Source: Phormidium tenue FACHB-886 (GTDB taxonomy: Bacteria; Cyanobacteriota; Cyanobacteriia; Elainellales; Elainellaceae). From it: a stretch of 64,000 bases of DNA. The notes below the pieces were generated by a model. The model was not told the DNA's origin and made no database searches. It worked only from the letters and a program-made list of their open reading frames with translations. The stretch covers positions 124,001 through 188,000 of the forward strand of contig NZ_JACXWX010000006.1 in assembly GCF_014764505.1 (NCBI RefSeq). The letters are read 5' to 3'. Shown here piece by piece: positions 30,719 through 40,226 of this stretch; positions within the stretch are counted from its first letter, which is position 1; the number at the start of each line of letters is the position of its first letter. The position numbers and the translations under genes were made by a program.

Positions 30719-31850
30719 AGTGTGAGTCCTTGCCAGATCCAGGTTAGATCGCTAAATTGAAATACTTCTAACGACATCGACGGGATACATTTCCCTATGT
30801 TGGCTCAGAGGTGTAGCCTCTGTTGACTCACTTCTCCTACAGATTGCAGGCTGTAGAAAAAGCGATCGCGTATTCGCGGATCGACCCAAAGCCCTAGTTT
30901 TATTGTTTTACCCGAAATTTCTTCGGCTGTATAGGGAGTTAGGCTAAAGAATGATTGATCTGAATCTATGAATCGCCTTGCCCCCTGAGTATTTCTGCTG
31001 CAGCCAGATCAGCATAGATTGCCTTAGCAGTTTGTTCTAATGCAAGATTCATAACACGGTACAAATCGTCCATCGAAAATGATCAAGCAAATTTGTGATG
31101 TACCCTCAACGCTGTAATCATAGTTGCAAATACTCCTAACAACTCTGATAAACCTTCAGAAGGGATCGATTTTTGCCAGCAGCAATTTAATCTCTTATTG
31201 TGGCAAATTTAGGTCAGACTGAAAACTGTTTGCTTAGTTCTTAACTATATTTGCTCTACAATGTTTCGCTCTACAAAGCTGAAGGCAATTTTGGTAGCCA
31301 TTTTAGAATTACCCCTGTTGGTGATCGCTAAAGATTGTTATAAAATGCTGACCTTATCCTGGCTTCAAATATCGCCTGCTAAAACTGATAGCGCAAGTAG
31401 CCTGCAGCTACCAATCAATTTTGTTATCTTGCAGACACGCCTTTAGAAAGGTGCAAAATCAAAGTCTCTAGACCAGGAGTGAGTTTCTAGATTAGGAGGG
31501 GTACCTGTCATACGCCTTTCTAAATTAGATATAAAAAGAGTGGTTTTTATTGGGCGCCGCGCGAAGTGTGGTACGCAATAAAAGCTTAGGCGTCGCGCAG
31601 TTGAGAATCACTACAATATCGGACTTATTCTATCTTCTAGAAATGCGAGCGGTATCTAACTAATTAACGAATTGGACGCAAATTTTATTCAGGCTTTGCA
31701 CCTTCTTGAATCAGCAAACTTTACCGTTTTGCAATGTCCTGATAATTCGTATCTCTTCGTATCTTGATGTGTGGCTGCAGCCTGTAAACGCAAAAATGCA
31801 AAAGAGATAGCTGCACAGTAAAATAGTCCAGCACCTCTAGATCGATTGCC
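30719..31850. other. 1.1-kb intergenic region with structured segments
   Basis: This is the longest non-coding stretch of the window. It holds a very small open frame on the minus strand (separate entry), a dyad CTACAG...CTGTAG near 30838-30857, an inverted pair TTTAGAAAGG (31442-31451) / CCTTTCTAAA (31515-31524), and a hairpin TTTTATTG (31545-31552) / CAATAAAA (31576-31583) that on the minus strand is followed by a T-rich run. A 61-codon frame at 31261-31446 looks non-coding. Unannotated small RNA genes are possible. Confidence 0.4.
30966..31073 (-). CDS. Possible very small protein (35 aa)
   Basis: An ATG-initiated frame encoding MDDLYRVMNLALEQT and continuing through AIYADLAAAEILRG to a TAG. 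The composition is that of an amphipathic helix with sensible codon use. An in-frame TGA lies three codons upstream, so it cannot be longer at the N-terminus. There is no clear ribosome binding site and no family is recognised. Confidence 0.3.
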   Translation of the reverse strand: MDDLYRVMNLALEQTAKAIYADLAAAEILRGQGDS

Positions 31851-32402
31851 ATGACGCTTCCTCAAGGCATCAACCTTTACCTGATCGGCATGATGGGATC
31901 GGGAAAAACTACTGTTGGGCAACAGCTAGCTGCCAAGCTGGGCTATCGCTTTTTTGATACAGACGCAGTAGTTGAACAAGTCGCGAAACAAACTGTTTCA
32001 CAGATTTTTACCAGCGCCGGCGAAGCAACATTCCGCGACTTGGAAACTCAAGTTTTGGCAGAGCTATCTGCCTATCGTAGGCTAACGATTGCCACGGGTG
32101 GCGGCATCGTTATGCAGCGGCAAAACTGGAGCTACCTGAGGCATGGAGCGATCGTTTGGCTGGATGCATCCGTCGAGCAAATCTACGAGCGGCTCCAAGG
32201 AGACACCCACCGCCCGCTGCTGCAAACTGCCGATCCTGTTGCAACACTCAAGACGCTACTTGACCAACGCCGATCGCTCTATGCTCAAGCTGATTTGCAG
32301 ATCACCGTCCTGCCCGGCGAGTCAGCCGAGCAGATTGCTGCGCGAATTTTGACTGAAATTCCTAATATTCTTGAGCCGGGTTCTGTCTTAGAGCAGTCTT
32401 AG
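31851..32402 (+). CDS. aroK: Shikimate kinase
   Basis: Phosphorylates shikimate at O3 in the chorismate pathway, which supplies pheA in the same window. The 183 residues show Walker A GMMGSGKT (13-20), the shikimate-binding FDTD segment (35-38), the GGG motif (ATGGGI), and the lid region with RPLL. Complete. The last codons and the stop lie in the first of three 17-bp tandem repeats. Confidence 0.96.
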   Translation: MTLPQGINLYLIGMMGSGKTTVGQQLAAKLGYRFFDTDAVVEQVAKQTVSQIFTSAGEATFRDLETQVLAELSAYRRLTIATGGGIVMQRQNWSYLRHGAIVWLDASVEQIYERLQGDTHRPLLQTADPVATLKTLLDQRRSLYAQADLQITVLPGESAEQIAARILTEIPNILEPGSVLEQS

Positions 32403-32437
32403 CCTTAGAGCAGTCTTAGCCTTAGAGCAGTCTTAAC
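32387..32437. repeat. Three tandem 17-bp units spanning the aroK stop codon
   Basis: CTTAGAGCAGTCTTAGC occurs twice exactly, followed by CTTAGAGCAGTCTTAAC. The aroK stop TAG (32400-32402) falls in the first copy. Same layout as at 26364. Confidence 0.9.
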
Positions 32438-32487
32438 GCCTTCCAGACTAAATTCTACTTACAACTATGGGTAAATTCACCTCAAAA

Positions 32488-32532
32488 ATTTCTTGTGAAA
32501 AAGTCGGCGTAGCCGACTTTTTCACAAGAAAT
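32488..32532. repeat. Perfect 21-bp hairpin with GTA loop
   Basis: Arms 32488-32508 and 32512-32532 are exact complements (left arm ATTTCTTGTGAAAAAGTCGG plus C). It lies downstream of aroK and downstream of the small minus-strand gene at 32625. The right arm has a T-tract inside the stem, so it could terminate transcription in both directions. Confidence 0.9.
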
Positions 32533-32624
32533 CTCAAGAAATCTTTGGTTCTACTAAATTTGTGCTGCTTAATGCTTAACTGAAGAGGTTCGTACTGCAA
32601 TTCTCTTCGGCTAAAAACTCAACT

Positions 32625-32756
32625 CTAAAACTCAAGGACACAGGCAATCGTCTTCTGCTGAAGCCGTTTACAGGTATCAAAGCGAGACTGGGCATGTCCT
32701 ACGACTAAAACCACGCCAATCAGAAATATCACAAAGAATGCTGTATTGCCTTTCAT
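32625..32756 (-). CDS. Small secreted or membrane protein (43 aa), hypothetical
   Basis: An ATG-initiated frame encodes MKGNTAFFVIFLIGVVLVVG, a signal-peptide or anchor-like hydrophobic stretch ending in an HAQS cleavage-like site, then RFDTCKRLQQKTIACVLEF with two cysteines. The layout (Lys after Met, about 15 hydrophobic residues, polar tail with a Cys pair) argues for a real gene. The ribosome binding site is weak (GGTTAGGTT). No family is recognised. Confidence 0.5.
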   Translation of the reverse strand: MKGNTAFFVIFLIGVVLVVGHAQSRFDTCKRLQQKTIACVLEF

Positions 32757-32908
32757 GCAACCTAACCCGAATTAACATATTGGGAGTAGATCAGTTTATC
32801 CATCCCTGATACTTCTTAGCTAACCATAGGTGCGATGAAGATACAGATGAATTGAGTTGAAGCTTTGGTAAAGTCTCCGTGGAATTACGATCACTGCTGC
32901 AAACTCAA

Positions 32909-34453
32909 TCAGGTAGCACTTGGATATGTTTCTTGGGGTGCTACTTGCTTTGTTGCCTTCTGTCGCTGCACCGGATTCATCCGCTTTTCTAGATAGCTAA
33001 AAACTTGCGACGAAAGCAACGTAAGCACCAAGTAAATTAACGCTACGAGGGCATACAGCTCGAATGGACGATAGTTCTCAGCTACGATAAGCTGCCCTTG
33101 GCGGAACAGTTCTTCAAAGCCAATGATGGCAACGAGGCTAGTGTCTTTCAGAAGCGAAATGAATTCATTTCCTAGCGGGGGCAACATCCGCCGGATTGCC
33201 TGCGGAAAGATGATATACCGCATTGTTTTGTTGGGGCTGAGTCCCAATGACTGAGCTGCCTCTGTCTGCCCAGGATCGATTGATTGAATTCCAGCCCGAA
33301 CCGTTTCAGCCACATAAGCGGCACAGTTAAGCGTCAGCGCTAAGACCGCCGCAAAGAAACGATTGAAGGAAAAATCAAATCCTAACTGCTGCACCAGCGC
33401 TGGAAGACCAAAATACACCATAAAAATTTGTACCAGCAGCGGTGTTCCCCGGAAGAAATCAATGTAGGCTCTAGATAGCCAGCGGAGCGGGGCGACTGGG
33501 GAGAGGCGAGCAATGCCGATTAACGAGCCAGCAACTAACCCTAGAACGGCCGCCAGAATCGCGAGCTGCAGCGTTACTAATGCGCCTCTCAGCAGAATCG
33601 GCAGCGAACCCATCAGCACACTTGCTGAAGCCTGTCTAGCCGGGTTTCCGGTTTCAATACCGGGTGCGGTGGTGGGCAACTGAGGTGGCTGAGCATTGAA
33701 CCATTTGCGATATAGCCGCTCGTAAGTGCCGTTTCCCAGAATAGTTCCAAGCCCCTGGTTGATCAGCTGCAAGTCAGAAGAATTGAGCGGTGTCGGAATT
33801 CCATAGAGTTCTTCGGTGACCAGCTGATCATTGACTTTAATCCCTTGAAGATTGCCTGTTTTGATCGCGTACAGCATCACCGGTGCATCGCTGAGTGCTG
33901 CATCCACGTTGCCATTACTAAGTTCTTGCAGCGTTAAAACAGCCGCATTGAAGGTGCGAACGTCTGCATCAGGAACTTGTTTGATGGCTTCTGCACCTGT
34001 CGTGCCGATCTGCACTGCTACCCGCTTTCCAGCTAAATCTTCTATGGTGTTGATGCCTTGCGTTCCGTCTAAGGTGGCAATTGCTACGCCTGCTTTGAAA
34101 TAAGGACGGGAGAAGGAAACCGCTTTGGCTCGTTCTGCGGTAATTGTCATGGCTCCCACAGCCGCATCCACCGTTTTAGCCTGCAGGGCTGGAATGATGC
34201 CGTCAAAAGCAATGCTTTGGAACTCTACTTGAAAACCTGCCGCCTTGCCAATCTCCCGAATGATATCGATATCAAATCCTTGGATATCACCGCTGGGCGC
34301 TTTGAATTCGAAGGGTGGGTAAACCGGCTCTACCGCAACTCTCAATGTTTTGTTCTCTGTTGCCCTCCCCACCGTACACACAAAGACCAGCAGCAATCCA
34401 CTCAAGCCTAGTAGCAACGATCGCAAAATTTTCTTTCTAAAGAGCTGAAGCAT
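32909..34453 (-). CDS. Amino-acid ABC transporter: binding protein fused to permease
   Basis: A 514-residue fusion of the GlnH-GlnP type. A signal or anchor helix (about 11-30) leads into a periplasmic solute-binding domain (about 35-262; RVAVEPVYPPFEF, GFDIDIIREI, DAAVGAMTIT). This is followed by a HisM/GlnP permease (about 283-495) with several membrane helices and the EAA-type loop (AAQSLGLSPNKTMRYIIFPQA). The substrate is probably a polar amino acid such as glutamine; specificity cannot be read. The ATPase is encoded divergently 219 bases away. Confidence 0.93.
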   Translation of the reverse strand: MLQLFRKKILRSLLLGLSGLLLVFVCTVGRATENKTLRVAVEPVYPPFEFKAPSGDIQGFDIDIIREIGKAAGFQVEFQSIAFDGIIPALQAKTVDAAVGAMTITAERAKAVSFSRPYFKAGVAIATLDGTQGINTIEDLAGKRVAVQIGTTGAEAIKQVPDADVRTFNAAVLTLQELSNGNVDAALSDAPVMLYAIKTGNLQGIKVNDQLVTEELYGIPTPLNSSDLQLINQGLGTILGNGTYERLYRKWFNAQPPQLPTTAPGIETGNPARQASASVLMGSLPILLRGALVTLQLAILAAVLGLVAGSLIGIARLSPVAPLRWLSRAYIDFFRGTPLLVQIFMVYFGLPALVQQLGFDFSFNRFFAAVLALTLNCAAYVAETVRAGIQSIDPGQTEAAQSLGLSPNKTMRYIIFPQAIRRMLPPLGNEFISLLKDTSLVAIIGFEELFRQGQLIVAENYRPFELYALVALIYLVLTLLSSQVFSYLEKRMNPVQRQKATKQVAPQETYPSAT

Positions 34454-34672
34454 AGATTTCTATATCGTCCGCAGGGAGAACAATAGCGGTAGCGCTTGCT
34501 TCGCATCTTGAATGATTACGCTCAGAGAGATATCTATCTACAGATAAATATATGAATCTACACAAGTGCTGAAAAATCATCAACAAACATTGTGTATAAG
34601 TAGATTATTCGTTTTAGCCTTGTGACGATCAGCCGACGATCAGCCCTAGGTGCAACCATCCTAAATACAGCC

Positions 34673-35437
34673 ATGAACAACCCTGCTATCCAGTTTGAGC
34701 AAGTTGAGAAGAATTATGGAGCTTTGCAGGTGCTAAAGGGCATCACAGGCTATGTCGATATAGGGGAAGTATTGGCGGTGATTGGCACATCCGGCTGTGG
34801 CAAAAGCACACTGCTGCGCTGCCTGAATCGGCTAGAAACCATTAGCAGGGGGCGGATTGTGGTAAACGGTATGGATTTATCACAACCACGCCTTAGCCAG
34901 CAGCAGCTGCGAGAGTTGCGATCGAATGTGGGCATGGTGTTTCAGCAGTTCAATCTGTTTCCACATCTGAATGTTTTAGATAATCTGACGATCGCGCCTC
35001 AGCAGGTGTTGGGCAAATCTGTGTCAGAAAGCCGAGACCGCGCCCGGTTTTACTTAGAGCAGGTTGGGCTATCAGATAAAGTTAAGGCATACCCTGAGCA
35101 GCTTTCGGGTGGACAAAAGCAACGGGTCGCAATTGCTCGTAGCTTGTGTATGGAACCAAAGATCATGCTGTTTGACGAACCGACAAGCGCCCTTGATCCA
35201 GAACTTGTTGGAGAAGTGCTAGAGGTGATGCGACAGCTAGCAGAACAGGGCATGACAATGGTGGTGGTAACGCATGAGATTCAGTTTGCCCGCGAGGTTG
35301 CCAACCGAGTTATGTTTCTCGACCAAGGAGGGGTTGCTGAAGAAGGAATTGCCCGCGAAGTGTTGGTAAATCCTCAAAGCGATCGCTTGCGCACCTTCTT
35401 GAGTCGAATGCGGCAAGGACAGCTAGCAGGCGTTTAA
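34673..35437 (+). CDS. Amino-acid ABC transporter ATP-binding protein (GlnQ-like)
   Basis: The ATPase for the divergent binding protein-permease. From ATG 34673 the 254 residues contain Walker A GTSGCGKS (38-45), the Q-loop FQQFNLFPH, the signature LSGGQKQR, Walker [14 protein letters not shown] read as [13 protein letters not shown], and the switch His in VVVTHE. A GTG at 34622 lies in frame, but the ATG matches the family's usual N-terminus ([16 protein letters not shown]). Three degenerate 16-bp repeats follow the stop. Confidence 0.95.
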   Translation: MNNPAIQFEQVEKNYGALQVLKGITGYVDIGEVLAVIGTSGCGKSTLLRCLNRLETISRGRIVVNGMDLSQPRLSQQQLRELRSNVGMVFQQFNLFPHLNVLDNLTIAPQQVLGKSVSESRDRARFYLEQVGLSDKVKAYPEQLSGGQKQRVAIARSLCMEPKIMLFDEPTSALDPELVGEVLEVMRQLAEQGMTMVVVTHEIQFAREVANRVMFLDQGGVAEEGIAREVLVNPQSDRLRTFLSRMRQGQLAGV

Positions 35438-35439
35438 GG

Positions 35440-35487
35440 CTAAAGTTCTTTGAAGTTGAAGATCTTTAAAGTTGAGCTTTCTTAAAG
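35440..35487. repeat. Three degenerate tandem 16-bp units after the glnQ-like gene
   Basis: CTAAAGTTCTTTGAAG, TTGAAGATCTTTAAAG and TTGAGCTTTCTTAAAG are contiguous and start two bases after the stop. Less well conserved than the other three triplets. Confidence 0.65.
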
Positions 35488-35586
35488 TTGGATGTACCTC
35501 CAGGTAGAGCGATCCTTCCGCCTTTTGAAACATAATTGAACTGATTCCTCTGGTCAGATTTTTATTACAGGCAGAGGTTAAAGGTG

Positions 35587-38433
35587 ATGCGGCAAGAGAT
35601 CGTCCCAAGCGAAGATACTACGCAGGGGGACACAGATGAACTGCCAGGTAGTGAACCAGACCCTACTACGCTAAGCTTTCCAGCGCTGTTTGAGGCAGCG
35701 CCCGACCCCTATTTGGTCTTAACGCCAGAGCTGACGATTGCAGCAGTTAACGCCGCCTATCTGCAAGCAACCCTGACAAAACGCGAAGAAATTTTGGGGT
35801 GCTACCTATTTGATGTCCTTTTGGGCGATCTCGACGGTTCCACAGCGAGTAGCAAGCAAAATCTGCGGGCTTCCCTGGAACATGTTTCACAGTACAAAGC
35901 GCCTGATGCAATTGCAGTGCAGCGGTATGATGTTCGCCGTGCTGAAGTGGGCTGCTTTGAGGAGCAGTATTGGAATATTGTCAATTCTCCTGTTTTTGGC
36001 ACAAATGGCGAATTGACTCATATCCTCCACTGCGTCAAAGATGTGACTGAGTTTGTGCAGTTGAAGCGGCAGAGCGAAACAACCCTGCGCCAAAGTCAGG
36101 AACATTTGCGCCAGCACCACACTGAGCTAGAAACGCTCTATCAAACGGCGCCGATCGGACTTTGTGCAGTCGATCGAGACTTTCGTTTTTTGCGGCTCAA
36201 CCACAAGCTCGCTGAAATTGATGGCACTACGGTAGAGCAGGCGATCGGTCGTACGATCTACGAAGTTGTGCCAGAGTTGGCCAGTACTCTGGAGGCAATT
36301 TATCAGCAAGTCCTGACAACAGGTGAACCGGTGCTAGATATCGAAGTGCAAGGCACAACGCCAAAACAGCCCGGTGTGTTGCGCGATTGGAAATCTAGCT
36401 ATTTCCCCATTAGGACTGCTGAGGGCGTGGTGCAAGGCATCGGCGCAGTGATTGAAGAAGTCACCGAACGCAAACGCATTGAGCGTGAGCTGCGGCAGGT
36501 CAGCGATCGGCTCACGACGATTCTAGAGAGCATGAGCGATGGGTTTATTGCGCTCGATCGCGACTGGCGAATTACCTATATCAATCAGCAAGCTCAGCGG
36601 ATGACTCACTTGTCATCGGCAGATGTTTTAGGCAAAACCCACTGGGAAGTTTGGTCTTGGTCAGTGAGCCAAGTTCCTGAACAGCAGTATCGGCGGGCAG
36701 TGGCAAAACAAACGCCAGCGCACTTTGAATTTGTCTACGAACCGACTCAAACCTGGTACGAAGTTCACGCTTATCCATCGGAGGTTGGGCTAGGGATTTT
36801 CTTCCGGGATATTACCGCAGCCAAGCACGATGAAGACGTTCGCCAACAAGCCGAGGCAGCGCTGCGGGCGAGTGAGGCTCGCTTTCAGGGATTCATTGAT
36901 GCAAACGTGATCGGCATCCTGTTTGGCGATGTCTATGGCAATGTTCACCAAGCCAACCAAGAGCTACTGAGGATTATTGGCTATAGCCGTGAAGATCTGG
37001 AGATGGGACGGGTGCGTTGGATTGATATTACTCCGCCAGAGTACTTGCTACTCGATGCGGATCGGGTAGCTGAGGCACAGGCGAGGGGAGCCTGCACTCC
37101 CTACGAAAAAGAATACATCCGCAAAGATGGCAGCCGCATTCCGATTCTGATCGGCTATAGCCTGGTTGGAGAAGCAAGAGAAGAAACGATCTGCTTCATT
37201 TTGGATTTGACGGTGCAGAAGCAGCTGGAACAAACGCTGCGGCAACAGGCAGAAGCATTGGCTCATGCCAATCGGCTGAAGGATGAGTTTCTGGCAGTGC
37301 TGTCTCATGAGCTACGATCGCCGCTGAATCCCATTTTGGGTTGGGCAAGGCTGCTGCAAACGCGCGAGTTTGAGCCAGCTAGCCTCAAAAACGCCATTGC
37401 CATCATTGAGCGGAACGCTAAGCTACAGGCGCAGCTCGTTGAAGACCTGCTAGATGTCTCTCAAGTCTTGCAGGGAAAGCTGCATCTCGATCATGTTCCG
37501 GTCAATTTAGCCGCTCCGCTAGAGGCAGCGCTGCAAGCAGTCCGGCTGGCGGCAGAGGCAAAAGTTGTGCAGCTCGATGTCCGGCTAGACACTGCTGCAG
37601 GGCAGGTTTTGGGTGATGCAGATCGGCTGCAGCAGGTGTTTTGGAATCTCTTCTCGAATGCAGTCAAATTTACTCCGGCTGGGGGCCGGGTTCAGGTGCG
37701 GCTGTCTATCGGTCGGACTGGCAGCGATCGCAGCCAAACTCATGAACCCCAAGCAATATTGGGCTACTATGCCGAAATTACGGTAAGCGATACAGGCAGA
37801 GGCATCACGCCTGATTTCTTGCCGCATGTATTTGATTATTTTCGCCAAGCCGACAGCACTGCTACCCGCAAGTTTGGGGGGTTGGGCTTGGGACTAGCGA
37901 TCGTCCGACGGATCGTGGAGCTGCACGGCGGCACAGTCGAAGCCGAAAGCTCGGGAGAGGGACAAGGGGCAACCTTCACTGTACGTCTGCCCCTGCTGCA
38001 AACGGTTGACGACTTGCAACAACAGGAGTCGCCTCCTGCTAGCTTAAGTCTCCAATCTTCACCGCTGGCAGGTGTACAAATTTTGGTAGTTGATGACGAG
38101 GCAGACGCCAGAGATTTGCTGGTGTTTGTCTTGGAGCGGGCTGGGGCGACTGTGACGGCAGTAGATTCGGCGGCAGCCGCAATGGCAGCATTCATGCAAT
38201 GCCAGCCGGATGTGTTGATTAGCGATATTGGAATGCCGGAGCAGGATGGCTATGGGCTGATGCAGCAGATTCGGGCGATCGCGCCTGATAACAGGATTCG
38301 GGCGATCGCCTTGACTGCTTTTGCAGATAAAGCAAATCAGGAGCAGGCGATCGCTTCAGGATATCAGCTGCATCTGGCGAAACCGGTGGAACCAGATGTT
38401 TTGCTTGAGGCAATTTTAATGCTGCTGGATTGA
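35587..38433 (+). CDS. Multi-PAS hybrid histidine kinase
   Basis: A 948-residue soluble sensor kinase with four successive PAS/PAC units (about 25-160, 175-300, 310-425, 440-550). They are followed by HisKA with acceptor His near 574 in [18 protein letters not shown], HATPase ([22 protein letters not shown]), and a C-terminal receiver from about 828 with acceptor Asp near 880 ([11 protein letters not shown]) and KP at its end. The stretch after His is the form common in cyanobacterial kinases. Start ATG at 35587; a GTG directly before is also possible. The signal is unknown. Confidence 0.94.
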   Translation: MRQEIVPSEDTTQGDTDELPGSEPDPTTLSFPALFEAAPDPYLVLTPELTIAAVNAAYLQATLTKREEILGCYLFDVLLGDLDGSTASSKQNLRASLEHVSQYKAPDAIAVQRYDVRRAEVGCFEEQYWNIVNSPVFGTNGELTHILHCVKDVTEFVQLKRQSETTLRQSQEHLRQHHTELETLYQTAPIGLCAVDRDFRFLRLNHKLAEIDGTTVEQAIGRTIYEVVPELASTLEAIYQQVLTTGEPVLDIEVQGTTPKQPGVLRDWKSSYFPIRTAEGVVQGIGAVIEEVTERKRIERELRQVSDRLTTILESMSDGFIALDRDWRITYINQQAQRMTHLSSADVLGKTHWEVWSWSVSQVPEQQYRRAVAKQTPAHFEFVYEPTQTWYEVHAYPSEVGLGIFFRDITAAKHDEDVRQQAEAALRASEARFQGFIDANVIGILFGDVYGNVHQANQELLRIIGYSREDLEMGRVRWIDITPPEYLLLDADRVAEAQARGACTPYEKEYIRKDGSRIPILIGYSLVGEAREETICFILDLTVQKQLEQTLRQQAEALAHANRLKDEFLAVLSHELRSPLNPILGWARLLQTREFEPASLKNAIAIIERNAKLQAQLVEDLLDVSQVLQGKLHLDHVPVNLAAPLEAALQAVRLAAEAKVVQLDVRLDTAAGQVLGDADRLQQVFWNLFSNAVKFTPAGGRVQVRLSIGRTGSDRSQTHEPQAILGYYAEITVSDTGRGITPDFLPHVFDYFRQADSTATRKFGGLGLGLAIVRRIVELHGGTVEAESSGEGQGATFTVRLPLLQTVDDLQQQESPPASLSLQSSPLAGVQILVVDDEADARDLLVFVLERAGATVTAVDSAAAAMAAFMQCQPDVLISDIGMPEQDGYGLMQQIRAIAPDNRIRAIALTAFADKANQEQAIASGYQLHLAKPVEPDVLLEAILMLLD

Positions 38434-38440
38434 GCCTGCA

Positions 38441-38902
38441 CTAAAGAGTTTGGTGAGTGTAGGCGTGCTGCTTGACGTTGTCTTCGGCCTTAACGATGCG
38501 ATCGGAGTTTAAGACCCGCTTCCGCTCGATCGAGTAGTTGAAGTCTGTTTTTGTGGTGCCTTGGGGAATGTGCGCCTGTGCATCAGGATGGCTTTTGTAG
38601 GTGCGAGCAGCGGCGGTGGCACGGTAAGCAAAATCGTCGCAAAACTGCGCTTCGGCTGGGAAATTTGCCGGAAGCTGGGGGTCTTCAGCAGGCAAGACTG
38701 CGCCGATCGTCGTCGCATAAGCTAGCTCGTAGGAGGTGGGGATGCCGTGCAGCAGCGTTTCCAGTGCTGCCGAAGGAATTGGCTCAACCACTCTCACCTG
38801 ATGGACTTCTCCATCAACTTTGATGAAGCAAGTAGCAAGCCCCAAGACAAGGTAGTCTTCGGCAGTTATATCAGATGCGTTGGGGTAAGTGGTGGTTGTC
38901 AT
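38441..38902 (-). CDS. Hypothetical protein
   Basis: A 153-residue soluble protein beginning MTTTTYPNASDITAEDYLVLG. It seems to have an N-terminal acidic half with LGLATCFIKVDGEVHQVRVVEPIPS and a polar C-terminal half with many His, Lys and Gln. No motif I recognise, and no signal peptide or membrane helix. It is convergent with the multi-PAS kinase (7 bases apart). It is probably a cyanobacterial conserved hypothetical, but I cannot name a family. Confidence 0.7.
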   Translation of the reverse strand: MTTTTYPNASDITAEDYLVLGLATCFIKVDGEVHQVRVVEPIPSAALETLLHGIPTSYELAYATTIGAVLPAEDPQLPANFPAEAQFCDDFAYRATAAARTYKSHPDAQAHIPQGTTKTDFNYSIERKRVLNSDRIVKAEDNVKQHAYTHQTL

Positions 38903-39066
38903 ATTGAAGGGATGGAGGATAAGGAATGTTGATTATTAGGGGGAGTAATGGCAGGCTTGGCTTGCCCTAGACTTTGCATTCTACCGTTTAATCTTTCCGC
39001 TTTGCGCTGCAGACGATTTCGTTGCTAAATCTGAGACGATTAGGGTAGTCGTTACTTTACCTGCCT

Positions 39067-40092
39067 GTGCTAGCTGCCCTGCTCTACGGTCAAGAAGATT
39101 TGCGTTTAGAAACGATCGCTGACCCCACCCCTGCTGCTGGGGAAGTGGTGATCAAAGTTGGAGCTGCGACAACCTGTGGCACCGACCTCAAAGTCTGGCG
39201 GCGCGGCGGACATGCCAAGATGCTGAAGCCGCCGACGTTGTTTGGGCATGAGGCAGCAGGGCGAATTGTGGCGATCGGAGAAGGGGTGACGGGTTGGCAG
39301 GTGGGCGATCGCGTGGTTGCTAACAACTCTGCGCCTTGTCTGGGCTGCTTCTTCTGCAAGAAACAGGAATATTCGCTCTGCACCAACCTCAGCTTCAATA
39401 ACGGCACGTTTGCCGAATATCTCAAGATTCCCGCTCCCATCGTCGAGCGCAACCTGCTGTCTATTCCAGACGATCTACCGGATGCGATCGCCGCAATGAC
39501 TGAGCCGCTTGCCTGCGTCCTGCATGGGGCGGCAAGGTCGAATGTGCGGCCGGGCGATCGGGTGGTGCTGCTGGGCGATGGCGCGATCGGCTTAATGTTT
39601 GCCGGGGCGCTGGTGCAGCGAGGCGCGGAGGTGTTTTTGTTTGGCGGCAGCGAGGCGCGGCTGCGCGTTGGGGAGGCGTTTGGGGTGGCTAAAACATTCA
39701 TTCATCGGGACTTGCCGGATTTGCCGGGAGTTGTGAAAGGGTTGACTGAGGGCTGGGGCGCTGATGTGGTGGTGGAGGCGACTGGCTCGCCTGCCGTTTG
39801 GGAGATGGCGATCGCCTCTGCCCGACCGGGAGCTACGGTCAACCTGTTTGGCGGCTGTCCGCGCGATACAACAATCACAGTTAGCACAGAGCAGCTGCAT
39901 TACAGCGAGCTGACCCTCAAAGGTGTGTTTCACAGTACGCCGCAGTATGTGCGGGAAGCGCTGGCGCTGCTGGCAGGGCGATCGCTCCCGTTTGAGCAGC
40001 TAATCAGCGATCGGCAGCCGCTCCAGCAGCTAGAGCAGGTCTTTCAGGATATGAAAGACCGCAAAGTGATAAAAGTAGCAATGCAGCCTTAA
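39067..40092 (+). CDS. Zinc-dependent medium-chain dehydrogenase
   Basis: NAD(P)-dependent alcohol or polyol dehydrogenase of the MDR superfamily, 341 residues. Catalytic zinc ligands are Cys37 (CGTD) and His61-Glu62 (GHEAAG); the structural zinc site is Cys91, 94, 97 and 105. The cofactor loop is LLGDGAIGLMFAG near 169. Closest in style to sorbitol or threonine dehydrogenases; the substrate is unknown. GTG start at 39067, with no better ATG. A BMP lipoprotein gene follows in the same direction after 134 bases. Confidence 0.9.
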   Translation: MLAALLYGQEDLRLETIADPTPAAGEVVIKVGAATTCGTDLKVWRRGGHAKMLKPPTLFGHEAAGRIVAIGEGVTGWQVGDRVVANNSAPCLGCFFCKKQEYSLCTNLSFNNGTFAEYLKIPAPIVERNLLSIPDDLPDAIAAMTEPLACVLHGAARSNVRPGDRVVLLGDGAIGLMFAGALVQRGAEVFLFGGSEARLRVGEAFGVAKTFIHRDLPDLPGVVKGLTEGWGADVVVEATGSPAVWEMAIASARPGATVNLFGGCPRDTTITVSTEQLHYSELTLKGVFHSTPQYVREALALLAGRSLPFEQLISDRQPLQQLEQVFQDMKDRKVIKVAMQP

Positions 40093-40226
40093 ATACACCC
40101 TTAGAAGCCGTCTTAGTTGGCGTTCCTCGGGGGCAATCTGGCGGTGCTTGCAGCAAAAGTCTTGGGTTTTCTGAGAGTTACCGCTATCTTGGATTCTACG
40201 CCTCTACCTTGCTAAGACAGCTTGTA

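Noticed and set aside
31261-31446. 61-codon ATG frame in the long intergenic region
   Set aside because: Composition is irregular, there is no ribosome binding site, and no domain or conserved feature is visible; likely chance.
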